Positions 10,693 to 21,916 of a stretch of DNA of 64,000 nt are shown in pieces; position 1 is the stretch's first letter; each line of letters starts with the position of its first letter. The notes below the pieces were generated by a model that saw only the letters and a program-made list of their open reading frames with translations, was not told the origin of the DNA and searched no databases. The stretch lies in assembly GCF_029784165.1 (NCBI RefSeq), contig NC_073696.1, positions 150,094,812-150,158,811 of the forward strand, in the 5' to 3' direction. The stretch is from Wyeomyia smithii. Its lineage: Eukaryota; Arthropoda; Insecta; Diptera; Culicidae. Position numbers and translations under genes: made by a program.

Positions 10693-11645
10693 GATAGACG
10701 AACTAGAAATGTGCTTAGAATTTAATTTAATTCTATAAGTTTTTTTAATTTTTTTCAATTTTCACGGTCTTAAGCTAAATCATAAGAGACCGTTTCGCTA
10801 GTCAAGTATCCCAATAGATTTCCTCAACCACGCATCTGAGATACGGTAAAACCAGTATTACATGAGCTCGCTTAGTACTCGAAGGCTTTGCTATCGGGGT
10901 TAAAGTTTTCAAGTTTACAGACAATAAATAAACTTACCTCACCCACGCGTATGTATAAATAGAGAAAAAACTTATACGTTTATGATACTTTCCGTATTCG
11001 AAAACTGAAAAAAACGGTAATCGATTCAGTAAACAAATTAACAATTAATATGCCGACTGACTCATTAGATCAAAATGTTTTTTTTTTATTATAATTCATG
11101 TCTTGTTCTTGTTCTAAAACACAATCAAACTAAATTGTATAATGGTATTATAATTTCAGCACAAATATCACTGAGTATTATTAAGTAGCAAATAAACTTC
11201 TCAGAAATTTGTAAATAATATTTGTTGATAACACTGGTAAATGCAGGTTCTGCCACAACCACCCCCTCCCCCCACCATAAATCCGGGCCTTACTTATAAG
11301 TGCTAAGTATACTATGCGGTATTTTCTAAAATTCACAGGAATGGTTAAAAAATGAAAATCTTTTAAGGGCAACTATTTTGAGTTTAGTAAAGCGAGCAAT
11401 GTATGCAGTTTGCGAGGATGCAAATATCTTAAATACCAATATAGTTCACTTAGTGAAATTATGAAGACAAATTGAAAATGACAGAAGCGTTAGTCACCTT
11501 TTCGACCGCTAGGTGCGCCACTTCTGATTTTGTTCTACACGACATGCGAAAAAGAGTAACTTTTAACAATAATATTACCCTAATGGGTACACTGAAAAAA
11601 ATGCACATTTTATTCTGAAGTGGACGCGGCCGAATATTTTATAAT
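10693..11645. other. Spacer between the two I-clade LINEs
   Basis: About 950 bases of AT-rich DNA without a recognisable gene. I read it as remnant intron of the minus-strand transposase-like gene. It contains the left member of an inverted repeat pair (11380-11470) and a short C-rich run near 11260. Confidence 0.4.
11380..11470 (+). repeat. Dispersed repeat, inverted partner of 21310-21440
   Basis: The sequence TTTAGTAAAGCGAGCAATGT and its continuation through GCAGTTTGCGAGGATGCAAA and TCTTAAATACCAATATAGTT recur in reverse complement at about 21310-21440, with the same order of blocks. Both copies lie in the stretched intron of the minus-strand gene. Confidence 0.6.
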
Positions 11646-11659
11646 AATAAAGTTCGCCT

Positions 11660-12106
11660 CATTCTGTGCCGAACACGCATCAGTACTGGACGTGTTTGGT
11701 GATCGGTCCGATAGAGTATAAAACAAAAGACGTGTGAACAAGTGTTGGCATTGTTTGCCTGGTCGAGTGAAATAAATCCGGGTTCAAGGTCGTTCCTTTG
11801 TGCAACTGTTTCGCATCGTGACTGCCAGCTGGTGCGTAAGCCGATTTGGCTGCTGGCTGGATTGTGCTACAGCAGTGGACGAGACACAAACGAGGAAAAA
11901 GAAAAAGCCATCAGTGTCAGCGAGTCGTATCGCTGTGTGGAGTGATCTCACACCTGGCTCGCTGCTGGTGGCTGTTTGGTGCTGCTGTATTGGTGCTGCT
12001 GGCTGTAACGGCTGCTACTTCGAACGATCGGACAACCAACCTTACTGGAAGGGAGAAATAAAAAGGTACGTGTTCTTGTCAGCGCTAGTGCGCTAAACAT
12101 AGCGCG
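11660..12106 (+). promoter_or_regulatory. 5' UTR / probable internal promoter of LINE copy 2
   Basis: Non-coding leader between the TSD and the ORF1 start. I-type LINEs usually carry an internal Pol II promoter in the 5' UTR; no specific promoter motif could be assigned with confidence. Confidence 0.35.
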
Positions 12107-13441
12107 ATGGATGTAGATCCCTCGCCTCCCGCGCCACCATCCCCGAACCCCTCTGACCCTGACCCTTCTGTTACCCCCTCCCCTGTTCATTCTTCAGTCC
12201 CCCCTCGCCCCAGGCTTTACCCAGACGGAGCCCAGGGCAGCTATACTGTCTATTTTCGGCCAAAGGCGGGACCGAAATCGAAACAGTTGAACCTCTTGCA
12301 GATTTCTAAAGACCTGACGAAGGAGTACAAGGGCGTGACCGAAATTTCCAAGGTCCGGCCTAACAAGCTCCGTGTCGTGGTCGGTAACCTGAAAGAGGCC
12401 AACGATATAGCTTGCTCTGAGCTCTTCACACGCGAGTATCGCGTTTACATACCCGCACGAGACGTGGAGATCGACGGTGTCATAACCGATTCGAGTCTGT
12501 CCGTCGAGTGTATACTGCAAAGTGCCAAAGGGTGCTTTAAGAACAAAACGTGTCCCGAAGTAAAGGTGCTCGACTGCAAGCAATTGCGGTCAGCATCGAT
12601 CATCGGTGGCAAAACAGTATACACTCCGTCAGACTCGTTTCGAGTTACGTTCGCCGGGTCTGCACTACCAAGCCACGTCTCGATCCACCGGGTTCGTCTC
12701 CCTGTGAGGCTCTACGTGCCCCGCGTCATGAACTGCCTGAATTGCAAGCAGTTAGGCCATACAGCCGCCTACTGCTGCAATAAGGCACGTTGTGGCAAGT
12801 GTGGGGAGTCTCATGCGGAAGATTCTTGCAGTGTTAACGCTGAAAAGTGTATTCACTGCGGAGAAAATCTGCATGAGCTCTCGACATGTGCGGTGTACAT
12901 GCAGCGCAGGGATAAAATAAAACGGTCTCTCAAAGAGCGTTCAAAGCGTTCCTACGCTGACATGCTGAAGAAGACCGTTACCACTTCTCCCGTTACTTCG
13001 AACCCCTTCGATCTGTTGCCCTCTGAGGAAACCGATTCTGACGATTCACCAGCGGGAGCATCTTACGCCAATCCTGGGGAGTCTAGAAAGAGGAAAAATA
13101 TTTCCTCTCCTAAACTTCCCAGAAAAGGTCCTAAGATTTCTCAAAGTGAAATGAAAGTTACAAACAAACCAAACAGTGCTGCGGAAAAACCGAAGCAAAC
13201 TCCTCCTGGGCTGGCAAATTTAAAGTCCCAGAAGGAGTTCCCAGCACTGCCAGGAACATCTAAAACCCCAGTTGCTCCTTTTACACTCCCAGTTGATGAA
13301 ACAAACTCTGGATTAGTGAAATTTTCTGACATTGTGGACTGGATTTTTGAAACTTTCAATGTACCCGATCCAATTAAAATTTTTCTTACAGCATTCCTCC
13401 CAACAGTTAGATCATTTTTGAAGCAGTTGACTGCCCAATGA
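12107..13441 (+). CDS. LINE copy 2 ORF1, CCHC zinc-knuckle protein
   Basis: ATG at 12107 (MDVDPSPPAPPS). A Pro/Ser-rich N-terminus unlike that of copy 1 is followed by a conserved core (TVYFRPKAGP; ITEISKVRPNKLRV-like segment), three knuckles (CLNCKQLGHTAAYC, CGKCGESHAEDSC, CIHCGENLHELSTC) and a basic tail. The TGA at 13439-13441 lies where copy 1 has TGG, so this ORF1 is 12 residues shorter than the ancestral form. It therefore ends 28 bases before the ORF2 ATG instead of overlapping it. Role: RNA binding and RNP formation. Confidence 0.82.
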   Translation: MDVDPSPPAPPSPNPSDPDPSVTPSPVHSSVPPRPRLYPDGAQGSYTVYFRPKAGPKSKQLNLLQISKDLTKEYKGVTEISKVRPNKLRVVVGNLKEANDIACSELFTREYRVYIPARDVEIDGVITDSSLSVECILQSAKGCFKNKTCPEVKVLDCKQLRSASIIGGKTVYTPSDSFRVTFAGSALPSHVSIHRVRLPVRLYVPRVMNCLNCKQLGHTAAYCCNKARCGKCGESHAEDSCSVNAEKCIHCGENLHELSTCAVYMQRRDKIKRSLKERSKRSYADMLKKTVTTSPVTSNPFDLLPSEETDSDDSPAGASYANPGESRKRKNISSPKLPRKGPKISQSEMKVTNKPNSAAEKPKQTPPGLANLKSQKEFPALPGTSKTPVAPFTLPVDETNSGLVKFSDIVDWIFETFNVPDPIKIFLTAFLPTVRSFLKQLTAQ

Positions 13442-13469
13442 CCTCTCCTTGCAGCGATTGTATCCTTCG

Positions 13470-16400
13470 ATGCCTAATTCAACTGCGTATATGAAGGATT
13501 CTATCTCTGTCTTACAGTGGAATTGTAGAAGTATTTTACCAAAAATTGATTCGTTTAAAGCTTTGATAAATAAAAACAAATGCGATGCATTTTCCCTTTG
13601 TGAAACTTGGCTTACTTCAAATATTGATCTCAACTTCCATGATTTTAATATTATTCGCCTTGATCGAGACACCCCATATGGAGGAGTACTTTTAGGGATT
13701 AAAAAGTGCTATTCTTTCTATCGTATTAACCTCCCCTCGATTCCAGGCATCGAAGTTGTCGCATGTCAAATGACAATACAAGGTAAAGAGCTTTGTATTG
13801 CCTCAATATATATTCCCCCCAGAGCACAGGTTGGGCAACGGCTGCTCTTTGATTTAATAGAACTTCTTCCCTCGCCACGTTTGATTTTGGGAGACTTCAA
13901 CTCTCATGGCGTGGCTTGGGGTTCCCCATACAATGATAACCGCTCCTCTTTAATCTATAACCTTTGCGATGACTTCGACATGACTATTTTAAACAACGGT
14001 GAAATGACACGTATCCCGAAACCTCCAGCGCGCCCAAGCGCTTTGGATCTATCCTTATGTTCGACGTCGCTACGGTTGGATTGCACATGGAAGGTAATCC
14101 TCGATCCTCACGGTAGCGACCATCTGCCTATTCTTATTTCAATTACTAACGGGTCAACTCGCATGCGACCAATTGACATTCCGTATGACCTCACACGAAA
14201 TGTCGATTGGAAGTTATACGAGGAAATGATTTCAAAAGCGGTCGAGTCGATTCAACATCATTCACCACTTGAAGAATACAACCTCCTCGCGGGCTTGATT
14301 CTCGACGCCGCGTTGCAAGCCCAAACGAAGAAATATCCCGGCGTAACGATCAAAGAACGGCCTCCCACTCCGTGGTGGGACCAAGAGTGCTCCGATGTCT
14401 ACACGCAAAGATCCGACGCGTTTAAGGCCTACCAGACGGGAGGTATACCTGGCGACTATTTACGGTATTCGGAGCTTGATACCAAGCTTAAAAGCTTGGC
14501 TAAAGCAAAGAAACGTGGATATTGGCGTCGGTTCGTGAACGAGACGTCGAGGGAGACATCGATGAGCACTCTTTGGAACACAGCCCGAAGAATGCGGAAT
14601 CGCGTAACGGTCAACGAAAGCGAGGAGTCTTCAAGTAGGTGGATATTTGATTTTGCCAGGAAAGTATGTCCGGACTCTGTTCCTGAGCAAAATATTGTTC
14701 GCGATGCGTCTCCGGGCCACGACGCGATAGAATCACCTTTTACGATGGCAGAACTTTCAGTTGCCCTCCTGTCCTGTAACAATAACGCGCCTGGATTAGA
14801 TAGAATCAAATTCAACTTGTTGAAGAATCTACCCGCAATGCCGAGAGGCGCTTGTTGAACTTGTTCAATAAGTTCCTGGAGCAAAACATTGTACCGCAGG
14901 ATTGGAGGCAAGTGAAGGTGATCGCCATCCAAAAACCAGGGAAACCAGCTTCTAATCACAACTCTTATAGGCCGATTGCAATGCTATCCTGTATCCGGAA
15001 ATTGATGGAAAAAATGATACTCCGTCGTTTAGACCACTGGGTCGAATCAAATGGTCTACTATCAGAAACTCAATTTGGCTTCCGCCGTGCCAAAGGGACG
15101 AATGATTGTCTTGCGTTGCTTTCAACAGATATTCAGCTGGCGTATGCTCGTAAAGAACAAATGGCGTCTGCGTTCTTGGACATTAAGGGGGCTTTTGATT
15201 CCGTTTCTATTGACATTCTTTCGGGTAAACTTCACCGACAAGGATTTTCTCCAATTTTGAACAATTTTTTGCACAATTTGTTGTCCGAAAAGCACATGCA
15301 TTTTACGCATGGCGATTTGGCAACTTTTCGCATTAGCTACATGGGTCTTCCCCAGGGCTCATGTTTAAGCCCCCTTCTTTACAACTTTTATGTAAATGAC
15401 ATCGACGAATGTCTGGCAAATTCATGCACGATAAGACAACTTGCAGACGACAGTGTAATCTCTGTTACAGGAGCCAAAGCTGCCGATTTGCAAGGACCAT
15501 TGCAAGATACCTTGGACAATTTGTCTGCTTGGGCTTTACAGCTAGGTATCGAATTCTCTCCGGAGAAGACTGAGATAGTAGTTTTTTCTAGGAAGCATGA
15601 ACCTGCTCAGCTTCAAACACAATTAATGGGTAAAACGATTTCTCAGGTTTTGGTACACAAATATCTTGGTGTCTGGTTCGACTCTAAAGGCACCTGGGGT
15701 TGTCACGTGAGGTATCTGATGAAAAAATGTCAACAAAGAGTGAATTTTCTTCGTACAATAACCGGACAATGGTGGGGAGCCCATCCAGGAGACCTTATAA
15801 GGCTTTACCAAACAACGATATTGTCTGTTATTGAATACGGGTGTTTCTGCTTCCGCTCCGCAGCAAACACACATTTGATCAAACTGGAGCGAATACAATA
15901 TCGTTGTTTGCGTATCGCCTTAGGTTGCATGCAATCGACCCATACGATGAGTTTGGAGGTTTTAGCTGGAGTACTACCATTGAAAAACCGCTTCTGGAGC
16001 CTGTCTTCTCGTATTCTAATCAAATGTGAGGTCTTGAACCGTCCCGTGATTGAAAATTTTGAAAGGTTAATCGAACTTAATTCTCAAACCCGTTTTATGA
16101 CATTGTATTTCAATCACATGTCCCAAAATATTAACCCTTCTTCGAATATTCCAAATCGTGTCGACTTATCAAATACTTCTGATTCTACTGTGTTTTTCGA
16201 TACATCCATGATAGAAGAAACTCGTGGAATCCCGGATCATTTACGCGTGCAGCAGATCCCTAAAATTTTTTCCAATAAATATCGAAACATCAACTGCGAC
16301 AATATGTACTACACTGACGGATCACTTCTTGATGGGTCCACTGGCTTCGGTATCTTCAATAACAATTTAACCGTCTCCCATAAGCTCGATAATCCTGCTT

Positions 16401-17155
16401 CTGTTTACGTCGCAGAATTAGCTGCAATTCAGTACACCCTAGGGATTATCGAAAAAATGCCCACGGACCATTATTTCATCTTTACGGACAGTCTCAGTTC
16501 CATTGAGGCTCTCCGATCGATGAAAGATGTTAAGCACTCTCCGTATTTCCTGGGGAAAATACGGGAACATCTGAGTGCTTTATCCGAAAAATCTACTCAG
16601 ATTACCTTAGCGTGGGTCCCTTCTCACTGCTCGATACCGGGTAATGAGAAAGCGGACTCTTTGGCTAAGGTGGGCGCAACAAACGGTGATATTTATGAAA
16701 GACCAATTGCCTTTAATGAATTTTTCGCACTTGTACGTCAGAATACGATCATCAGTTGGCAAAATGCTTGGACCAGAGGGGAATTGGGAAGGTGGTTACA
16801 TTCCATAATCCCCAAAGTATCGACGAACCCGTGGTTCAAGGGGTTGGATGTAGGTCGGGATTTCATTTGCGTGATGTCCCGGCTTATGTCCAATCACTAT
16901 AGATTTGACGCGCTCCTCCGTCGTGTTGGGCTCGGGGAAAGTGGTATCTGTGCCTGTGGTGAAGGTTATCACGACATAGAGCATGTGGTTTGGTCATGCC
17001 CTGTACACCGTGACGCCAGGTCTAAATTAATAGCTTCCCTGCAGGCCGAGGGTAGACAGCCGGCTGTTCCTGTTCGTGATGTCTTGGCGAGCCGTGACCT
17101 ATCCTACATGTCCCTTATATACGTTTTCCTGAAATCCATCCACGCCCCAGTCTAG
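13470..17155 (+). pseudogene. LINE copy 2 ORF2: endonuclease, reverse transcriptase, RNase H; one frameshift
   Basis: The ATG at 13470 opens the endonuclease (LQWNCRSILPKIDSF, LGDFNSHGVAWGS, GSDHLPILI). The frame ends at about 14858 because of a one-base deletion near 14830, judged against copy 1. It resumes in the next frame (14852-17155) with the RT: YRPIAMLSCIRKLMEK, FLDIKGAFDSV, GLPQGSCLSPLLYNFY, and the active-site box LADDSVIS. RNase H follows (YTDGSLLDGSTGFG, VAELAAIQYTL, FTDSLSSIEAL, WVPSHCSIPGNEKADSLA), with all expected acidic residues plus the His. A C-terminal zinc-knuckle-like segment is visible (GICACGEGYHDIEHVVWSC). Apart from the single deletion the frame is open throughout. 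The protein class performs target-primed reverse transcription. Confidence 0.85.
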
Positions 17156-17559
17156 TCCCGTTCCCCTCCGTCTACACCCAACAAAACGACAAGAACACGT
17201 TTGAACCTTAAGCACAAAACCAGCAACCAGACCCCGCACAACAGAACCAGGACCCAAGGACTACGAGCCTCTGTCCCAACTCACGACATCGTGGCTCAGC
17301 AGAACGAATCCATACATGCCATTCGACGATTATCAGACGACCATTGAACAACAAAACACTGATTGGAAATCCCATGCTAGTTTTAAGTTAGACTTAATTT
17401 CAGCTCGTAGTCGGCAGCGAGGATAAAAAATTTGCTTTAGTTTTTAAGTCATCAGATATAATTGGCGCCGTTAAACATTAAATTGTATTTGTGCCGTGTC
17501 AAATAAATGTTATGTGAAGAAAAAAAAAAAAAAAAATAAAGTTCGCCTATGTATGAGGC

Positions 17560-18780
17560 AATCCATGGGTGCTGTTCCACGGTTTGTACGTTTGTCGACC
17601 TCCGACAATATTTTGAGTTGTAAAATGGCGACTTCCGGTGTCTGGAAAACTGCCGAAAATGACCAAATACCACCTAATATGAGTGTTTTTAACTAGAATG
17701 ACGCTCAGAGGCCAGAAATTGTCTCCAAATGCCAGTTGGAAATCCAAGATGGCGACTTCCGGTTTCTGAAAAACAGCGGCAAATGACCAAATATGGGTAT
17801 TTCCGCGATTGTTATGATGCACTGAAGCCACAAATCGACCTCAGACAATATTTTGAATTGTGAGATGGCGACTTCCAGTGACTGGAAAAGAGACGAAAAT
17901 GACCAAATACCACCTAATATGGATGTTTCTTTAACCAGAATGACGCTCAGAGGCCAGAAATTGTCTCTGAATACCATTTTGAAATCCAAGATGGCGACTT
18001 CCGGTTTCTAAGAAACAGTGAGATATGACCAAATACCACCCAATATGGGTATTTCTGAAATCGTGATGATGCACTGAAACCACAAATCGACCTCAGACAT
18101 TTTGAATTGTAAAATGGCGACTTTTGGTGACTGGAAAACTGCCGAAAATGACCCAAAAACAACCAAATATGGGTGTTTCTTTGACCAGAATGATGCTCAG
18201 AGGCCAGAAATTGTCTCCAAATGCCATTTTGAAATCCAATATGGCGACTTCCGGTTCCTAAACAACAGTGGCAGAAGACCAAATAACACTCATTATGGGT
18301 ATTTCCGGGATTGTTATGATGCACTGAAGCTACAAATCGACCTCAGACAACATTATGAATTGTAAGATGACGACCTCCGGTGAATGGGAAACTGCCGAAA
18401 ATGACCAAATACCACCCAATATGGGTATTTCTTCAACCGGCCGATTTCCATCCAATGTGAGATGCTTCGATACCAGAATGATACGCAGGAGCTAGAATCG
18501 ACCACAGACACCATTTTGAATTCTAAGATGGTGACTCCCGGTTTCTGGAAAACAGCCGAAAATGACTAAATAACACCTATTATTAGTGTTTCTTAAACCA
18601 GAATGACGCTCAGGTGCCAGAAATTGTCTCCAAATGCCATTTTAAAATCCAGGGTGGTGACCAAATACCACCCAATATGAGTGTTTCTTTAACCAGAATG
18701 ATGCATGTAGCTAAAAATTGACCTCAGACACCATTTTGAATTGTAAGATGGAAACTTCTGGAAAACAGCCGAATGCTACG
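17560..18780 (+). repeat. Minisatellite array, period about 125 bp (dimer about 245 bp)
   Basis: The core ATGGCGACTTCCGGT recurs at about 17625, 17749, 17865, 17991, 18114, 18241 and, decayed, at 18367, 18528, 18655 and 18747. Two alternating unit types are visible: one contains GACGCTCAGAGGCCAGAAAT, the other TGATGCACTGAAGCCACAAA. This gives a dimeric higher-order repeat. The longer ORFs across it are artefacts of the repeat. It starts right after LINE copy 2 and stops about 110 bases before a Helitron-like terminus. Confidence 0.85.
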
Positions 18781-18854
18781 ACCAATAATTTCAAACGATA
18801 TAAACAAATCGCAAGAAATCAATGAATTTGGAATGTTGAAAATTATTAAATTAA

Positions 18855-18895
18855 ACACAAAAATAGGCGGGACGAAGTTTGCCGGGTCAGCTAGT
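18855..18895 (+). mobile_element. Helitron-like 3' terminus
   Basis: GCGGGACGAAGTTTGCCGGG, followed by TCAGCTAGT, matches what I remember as a common 3' end of insect Helitrons and their non-autonomous relatives (CTAG at 18891-18894 followed by T). The 5' TC end was not located, so this is a one-ended call. The minisatellite just upstream may be internal to this element. Confidence 0.45.
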
Positions 18896-19653
18896 AAATA
18901 CATAAATATGCTGGTTAAAGCAAAGCTGCAAGTGATTAATACGAAGATTAGAACTAGAAAGCAAAAAATTTGGATGGATAAAAAAAACAAAAAAAACTTT
19001 CAAAGCGAAGAAAACTAAACATTAAATAATAGTTTTTGCATAACAGTTGTTATCACTAATTATGTTTGTTTTGTTGAACATCTTTTATATATAATATAAT
19101 AAAGCTTTTAAACCAATTACAACATGATATGTATCCATACTTAAATTGTTAAATTGATAGAACATTCAAGTGTTATCTAGGCTAAAAGTTGCACAACAAC
19201 CATATACGACTATTGACAACCATTGTGCGGTTTCTCCTTTTATCTTCTCCACGAGTAATTGAAACCTTCATTTAATTGTACACTTCGTGGCCTGATCATT
19301 GAGCTTGAGCTTGACGGCCGCACATTTCGTAGTTGCTTCCCGTCATGGATCTGAGCTAGTGAAGTTACACAGGGAACCACGTATATAGCAACTTGGGATT
19401 AGTTTACCATTTACACGTCATGGCCTGATTATTTGAATATTTCTTCTTAGTGCCTCGATAAGCTACATCACATTATATTATCAATATTTAATTCCCGGAA
19501 TGGCGTTAGTTTTACATACCAACAATATACGCACGAAATCTGCAACATATTTTTTTCTGTGAAAGTATGAAATTGAGTCAACTAAATCTAAAATTGAGTA
19601 AATTCAGTTTCGTGTGTGAAAATGTCGGTCACACGCTCACAGAAATTCAACAA
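18896..19653. other. AT-rich spacer between Helitron-like end and Transib-like element
   Basis: No gene recognised. A direct repeat, ACTTCGTGGCCTGATCATTG at about 19283 and the similar ACGTCATGGCCTGATTATTT at about 19417, flanks roughly 130 bases and may be a short insertion. I could not identify it further. Confidence 0.35.
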
Positions 19654-19658
19654 CAATG

Positions 19659-21241
19659 CACAGTGGTACAGTAAGGCAATGTAGGCGGACATGAGTTTTT
19701 CAATGAGATTTTGTGGTTTTAGAGTAAAATTTTTTCTAAGAACTTGTTTCTTATATTTAGTCTATTTTTTATGTGCAAATGAAAATTAGAGTGGTCCTGA
19801 AATCGACTAAATAAAAATACTAACTTTTTTATTTGCAGAAATAAATGTATACATTCATCGGCACAGTTGTAGATCAACTAATTTTAAGCAAATTTCGGTA
19901 TTTCTTCACAATATTTATACAATATTTGTTCTTCCATATGATACAAAAAATCACAGGAGGGTTGTGTGCAAAGCCACGACCGCAAGGTTGAAGTAGAATA
20001 CTTTTACAAGGAAGATAACCCGGCTGTTTGCGTGTCAGTCATTTTGAAATCGGATTGGTTTCGTATATACCGCTTGTTAAGCACAGTATCAACAAATCGT
20101 AATAAACATCACACTGCTGTGTATTTGCAGCAGCATAAAACCTCAGTTGCGGTTTATTAATAACCATTCATTATGCTTTTCCAAAAACATTTAGTAGCCT
20201 TGAAAAAGGTCGATTGCTGCAATTGCAATTTTCATTCAATTATTGCATAAATGCTTCATGGTCAGATATACCCGCTGCAACTGCTACGCTAATCGTAGCC
20301 ATGCCACAGTTGTGGCCGTTATACGCTGCCATTGGTATCCGCTGTCCCTGCATCAACTAGTGCGCCATCCATTGCTCCGCCGCTATCCGCTATCGCTGGT
20401 ATCCACTGCACTACTACTGCTAAGGAATGACTGCTGTTGTCGCTGTCTAGAACTATTATAAGCGGCTTCGGCTGAAACAGGCTCTTATTTAGGCCAAACA
20501 GCATATTTTCAATTGCAAGGTATATGATTCTGTCGACCGTGCTTGAGAAGCAATCATGTAACGACCAATCAGAGGTCGAATTTTGCGTTTTGACAAGGCT
20601 TGACTATTTTCAATAGTACAATAGTTTGAATAATAAAATTACAATCATCTTCATTTGGGATGAATCTTAGAAGATTTTCCAATCTACTGCTGCAAGAACG
20701 AAGGAAATCCATCGAATACTAACCGATTTATTAGCATTTGAAATTGGACATATTTTTAACTTTTTTCGGTTTTAGATTTTCATTTTACATCCCTATGTAG
20801 CCGAACTTCCTGAGAGAAGTATTCTACTTCAAAAAAATTATTTATATTTGCCCTAAACGGAAACATCAATATATCAAAAGGGCCTATTTTTAAAATAGAA
20901 ATAGTGAAGAGTCCATCTGTACAATATATCGACAATGTTTTTTCGTCAAAATTGGCGTATTTTTGATTAAAGTTACCGAAGAAAACTTTGTTTTTAAATT
21001 TGAATTGAAAAATAGAGCGAAAAGGCTTAGAATTAGTTGGTTTACAATTATTTATGCAAATAAAACCATGTTAGTTTGTTTTTATTTCGTTGATTTTAGG
21101 ACCACCCTAATTTTCATTCGCACATAAATAGAGGACTATGTATAAGAAACAACTTTTTACAAAAACTATGGCTTTAAATCGCAAACCAAAATCGCAACGA
21201 AAAGCTTATGTCCGCATAAATTGCCTTACTGTACCACTGTG
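19659..21241. mobile_element. Transib-like non-autonomous element with long inverted arms
   Basis: The ends are CACAGTGGTACAGTAAGGCA (from 19659) and its near-complement finishing ...GTACCACTGTG at 21241. Inverted arms are about 150-155 bp (19659-19808 against 21087-21241). The flanks carry an exact 5-bp duplication CAATG (19654-19658 and 21242-21246). A terminal CACAGTG heptamer together with a 5-bp TSD is the signature of Transib elements, the presumed relatives of RAG1. An inner inverted pair (GAAGTAGAATACTT at about 19990 and its complement at about 20820) suggests a nested foldback. No transposase ORF is present. Confidence 0.7.
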
Positions 21242-21246
21242 CAATG

Positions 21247-21551
21247 AGTTTAGTTACCTTTTTCACCACAAGAGGGGGTGTTCCCTGTCTGTCTTTACGG
21301 AAATATATGGGATATTAGAGAGTGAACTATATTGTTATTTTAAGATATTTGGAGGATGCGAAAATTTTTTGCATCCTCGCAAACTGCATACATTGCCCGC
21401 TTTACTAAACTTAAAATGTAAGTCATATGACGAAAATGAACTTAGTTCGTAAAGTAAACTATTTTGAGCTTTGGGACGACTTATATTTTGCTTTTGTCGA
21501 CCAGTGTAATTTAGAGAGTGAATGAATTTTTCGTTAATATTACAGAAACTG
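21247..21551 (-). repeat. Intron remnant carrying the inverted partner of the 11380 repeat
   Basis: No coding. About 21310-21440 is the reverse complement of the repeat at 11380-11470, with an extra local hairpin (GGATGCGAAAATTTTTTGCA, then TCC). Confidence 0.5.
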
Positions 21552-21564
21552 TCAATAAATGTAC

Positions 21565-21862
21565 GTACTACATTTCAAATACTCCAAATCTCTACAAATC
21601 TCTAAAACTCGTTCTAGTGGCTCGAGTATAGTATCTAAATATGAGCGAAATAATTTTCTCATGATATTTAAAAACAAAACAGTTCCTTGACTGTTTTTTA
21701 TATGCTTATCTAAATAATCGATCATGTCAGGGTTGACCATTTTGATTGTGGGTCCAAATTTCATTTTGTCTTTGATTTCTACATCTGATATAGTCAGTAA
21801 ATGTTTGTCCTTGCTGTGCAATGAAATCAGTTCTTTCAGATTTACAGTTGTAACAGCATAGT
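21565..21862 (-). pseudogene. Transposase-like gene, exon with SKDKHLLTISDV segment
   Basis: The exon starts after an AG at 21863-21864 and reads YAVTTVNLKELISLHSKDKH, then LLTISDVEIKDKMKFG, then TVLFLNIMRKLFRSYLDTIL and EPLERVLEI. It follows the exon at 21917-22711 across a 54-bp GT-AG intron whose phases agree (one base plus two). A candidate donor (GTACAT at 21564) has the phase needed by the acceptor of the next exon at 5662. In this protein family the segment lies between the RN-box and the final 'E..F..LR' box. Confidence 0.55.
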
Positions 21863-21916
21863 CTCATACAAGTAATAGAGAGATTATTATATGAGTTCAT
21901 TGAGCTGATTTGTTAC
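21863..21916 (-). other. 54-bp intron of the transposase-like gene
   Basis: On the minus strand the sequence starts GTAACA after ...CTAATAG and ends ...TATGAG. Length 54, typical of short insect introns. Exon phases on either side join in frame (G + AC). Confidence 0.55.

Larger units (their letters stand above)
11660..17534 (+). mobile_element. I-clade LINE, copy 2 (near-complete)
   Basis: Full-length non-LTR element with a clear TSD AATAAAGTTCGCCT at 11646-11659 and 17535-17548, overlapping the poly(A) by a base or two. It begins CATTCTGTGCC and ends in a 17-base A run. It has a 5' UTR (11660-12106), ORF1 (12107-13441), ORF2 (13470-17155) and a 3' UTR (17156-17519) whose end, GTTAAACATTAAATTGTATT followed by GTGCCGTGTCAAATAAA, is shared with copy 1 and with the fragment at 23028-23075. 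ORF2 carries RNase H after the RT, which together with the three-knuckle ORF1 places it in the I clade. Confidence 0.88.

Noticed and set aside
17560..18780. CRISPR-like array
   Set aside because: Units are about 125 bp and diverge throughout, without short identical repeats and unique spacers; this is a eukaryotic minisatellite.
20243..20461. Small Cys-rich protein
   Set aside because: Lies inside the Transib-like non-autonomous element, has no start context or homology I recognise, and its Cys content reflects TGC/GCT-rich DNA.
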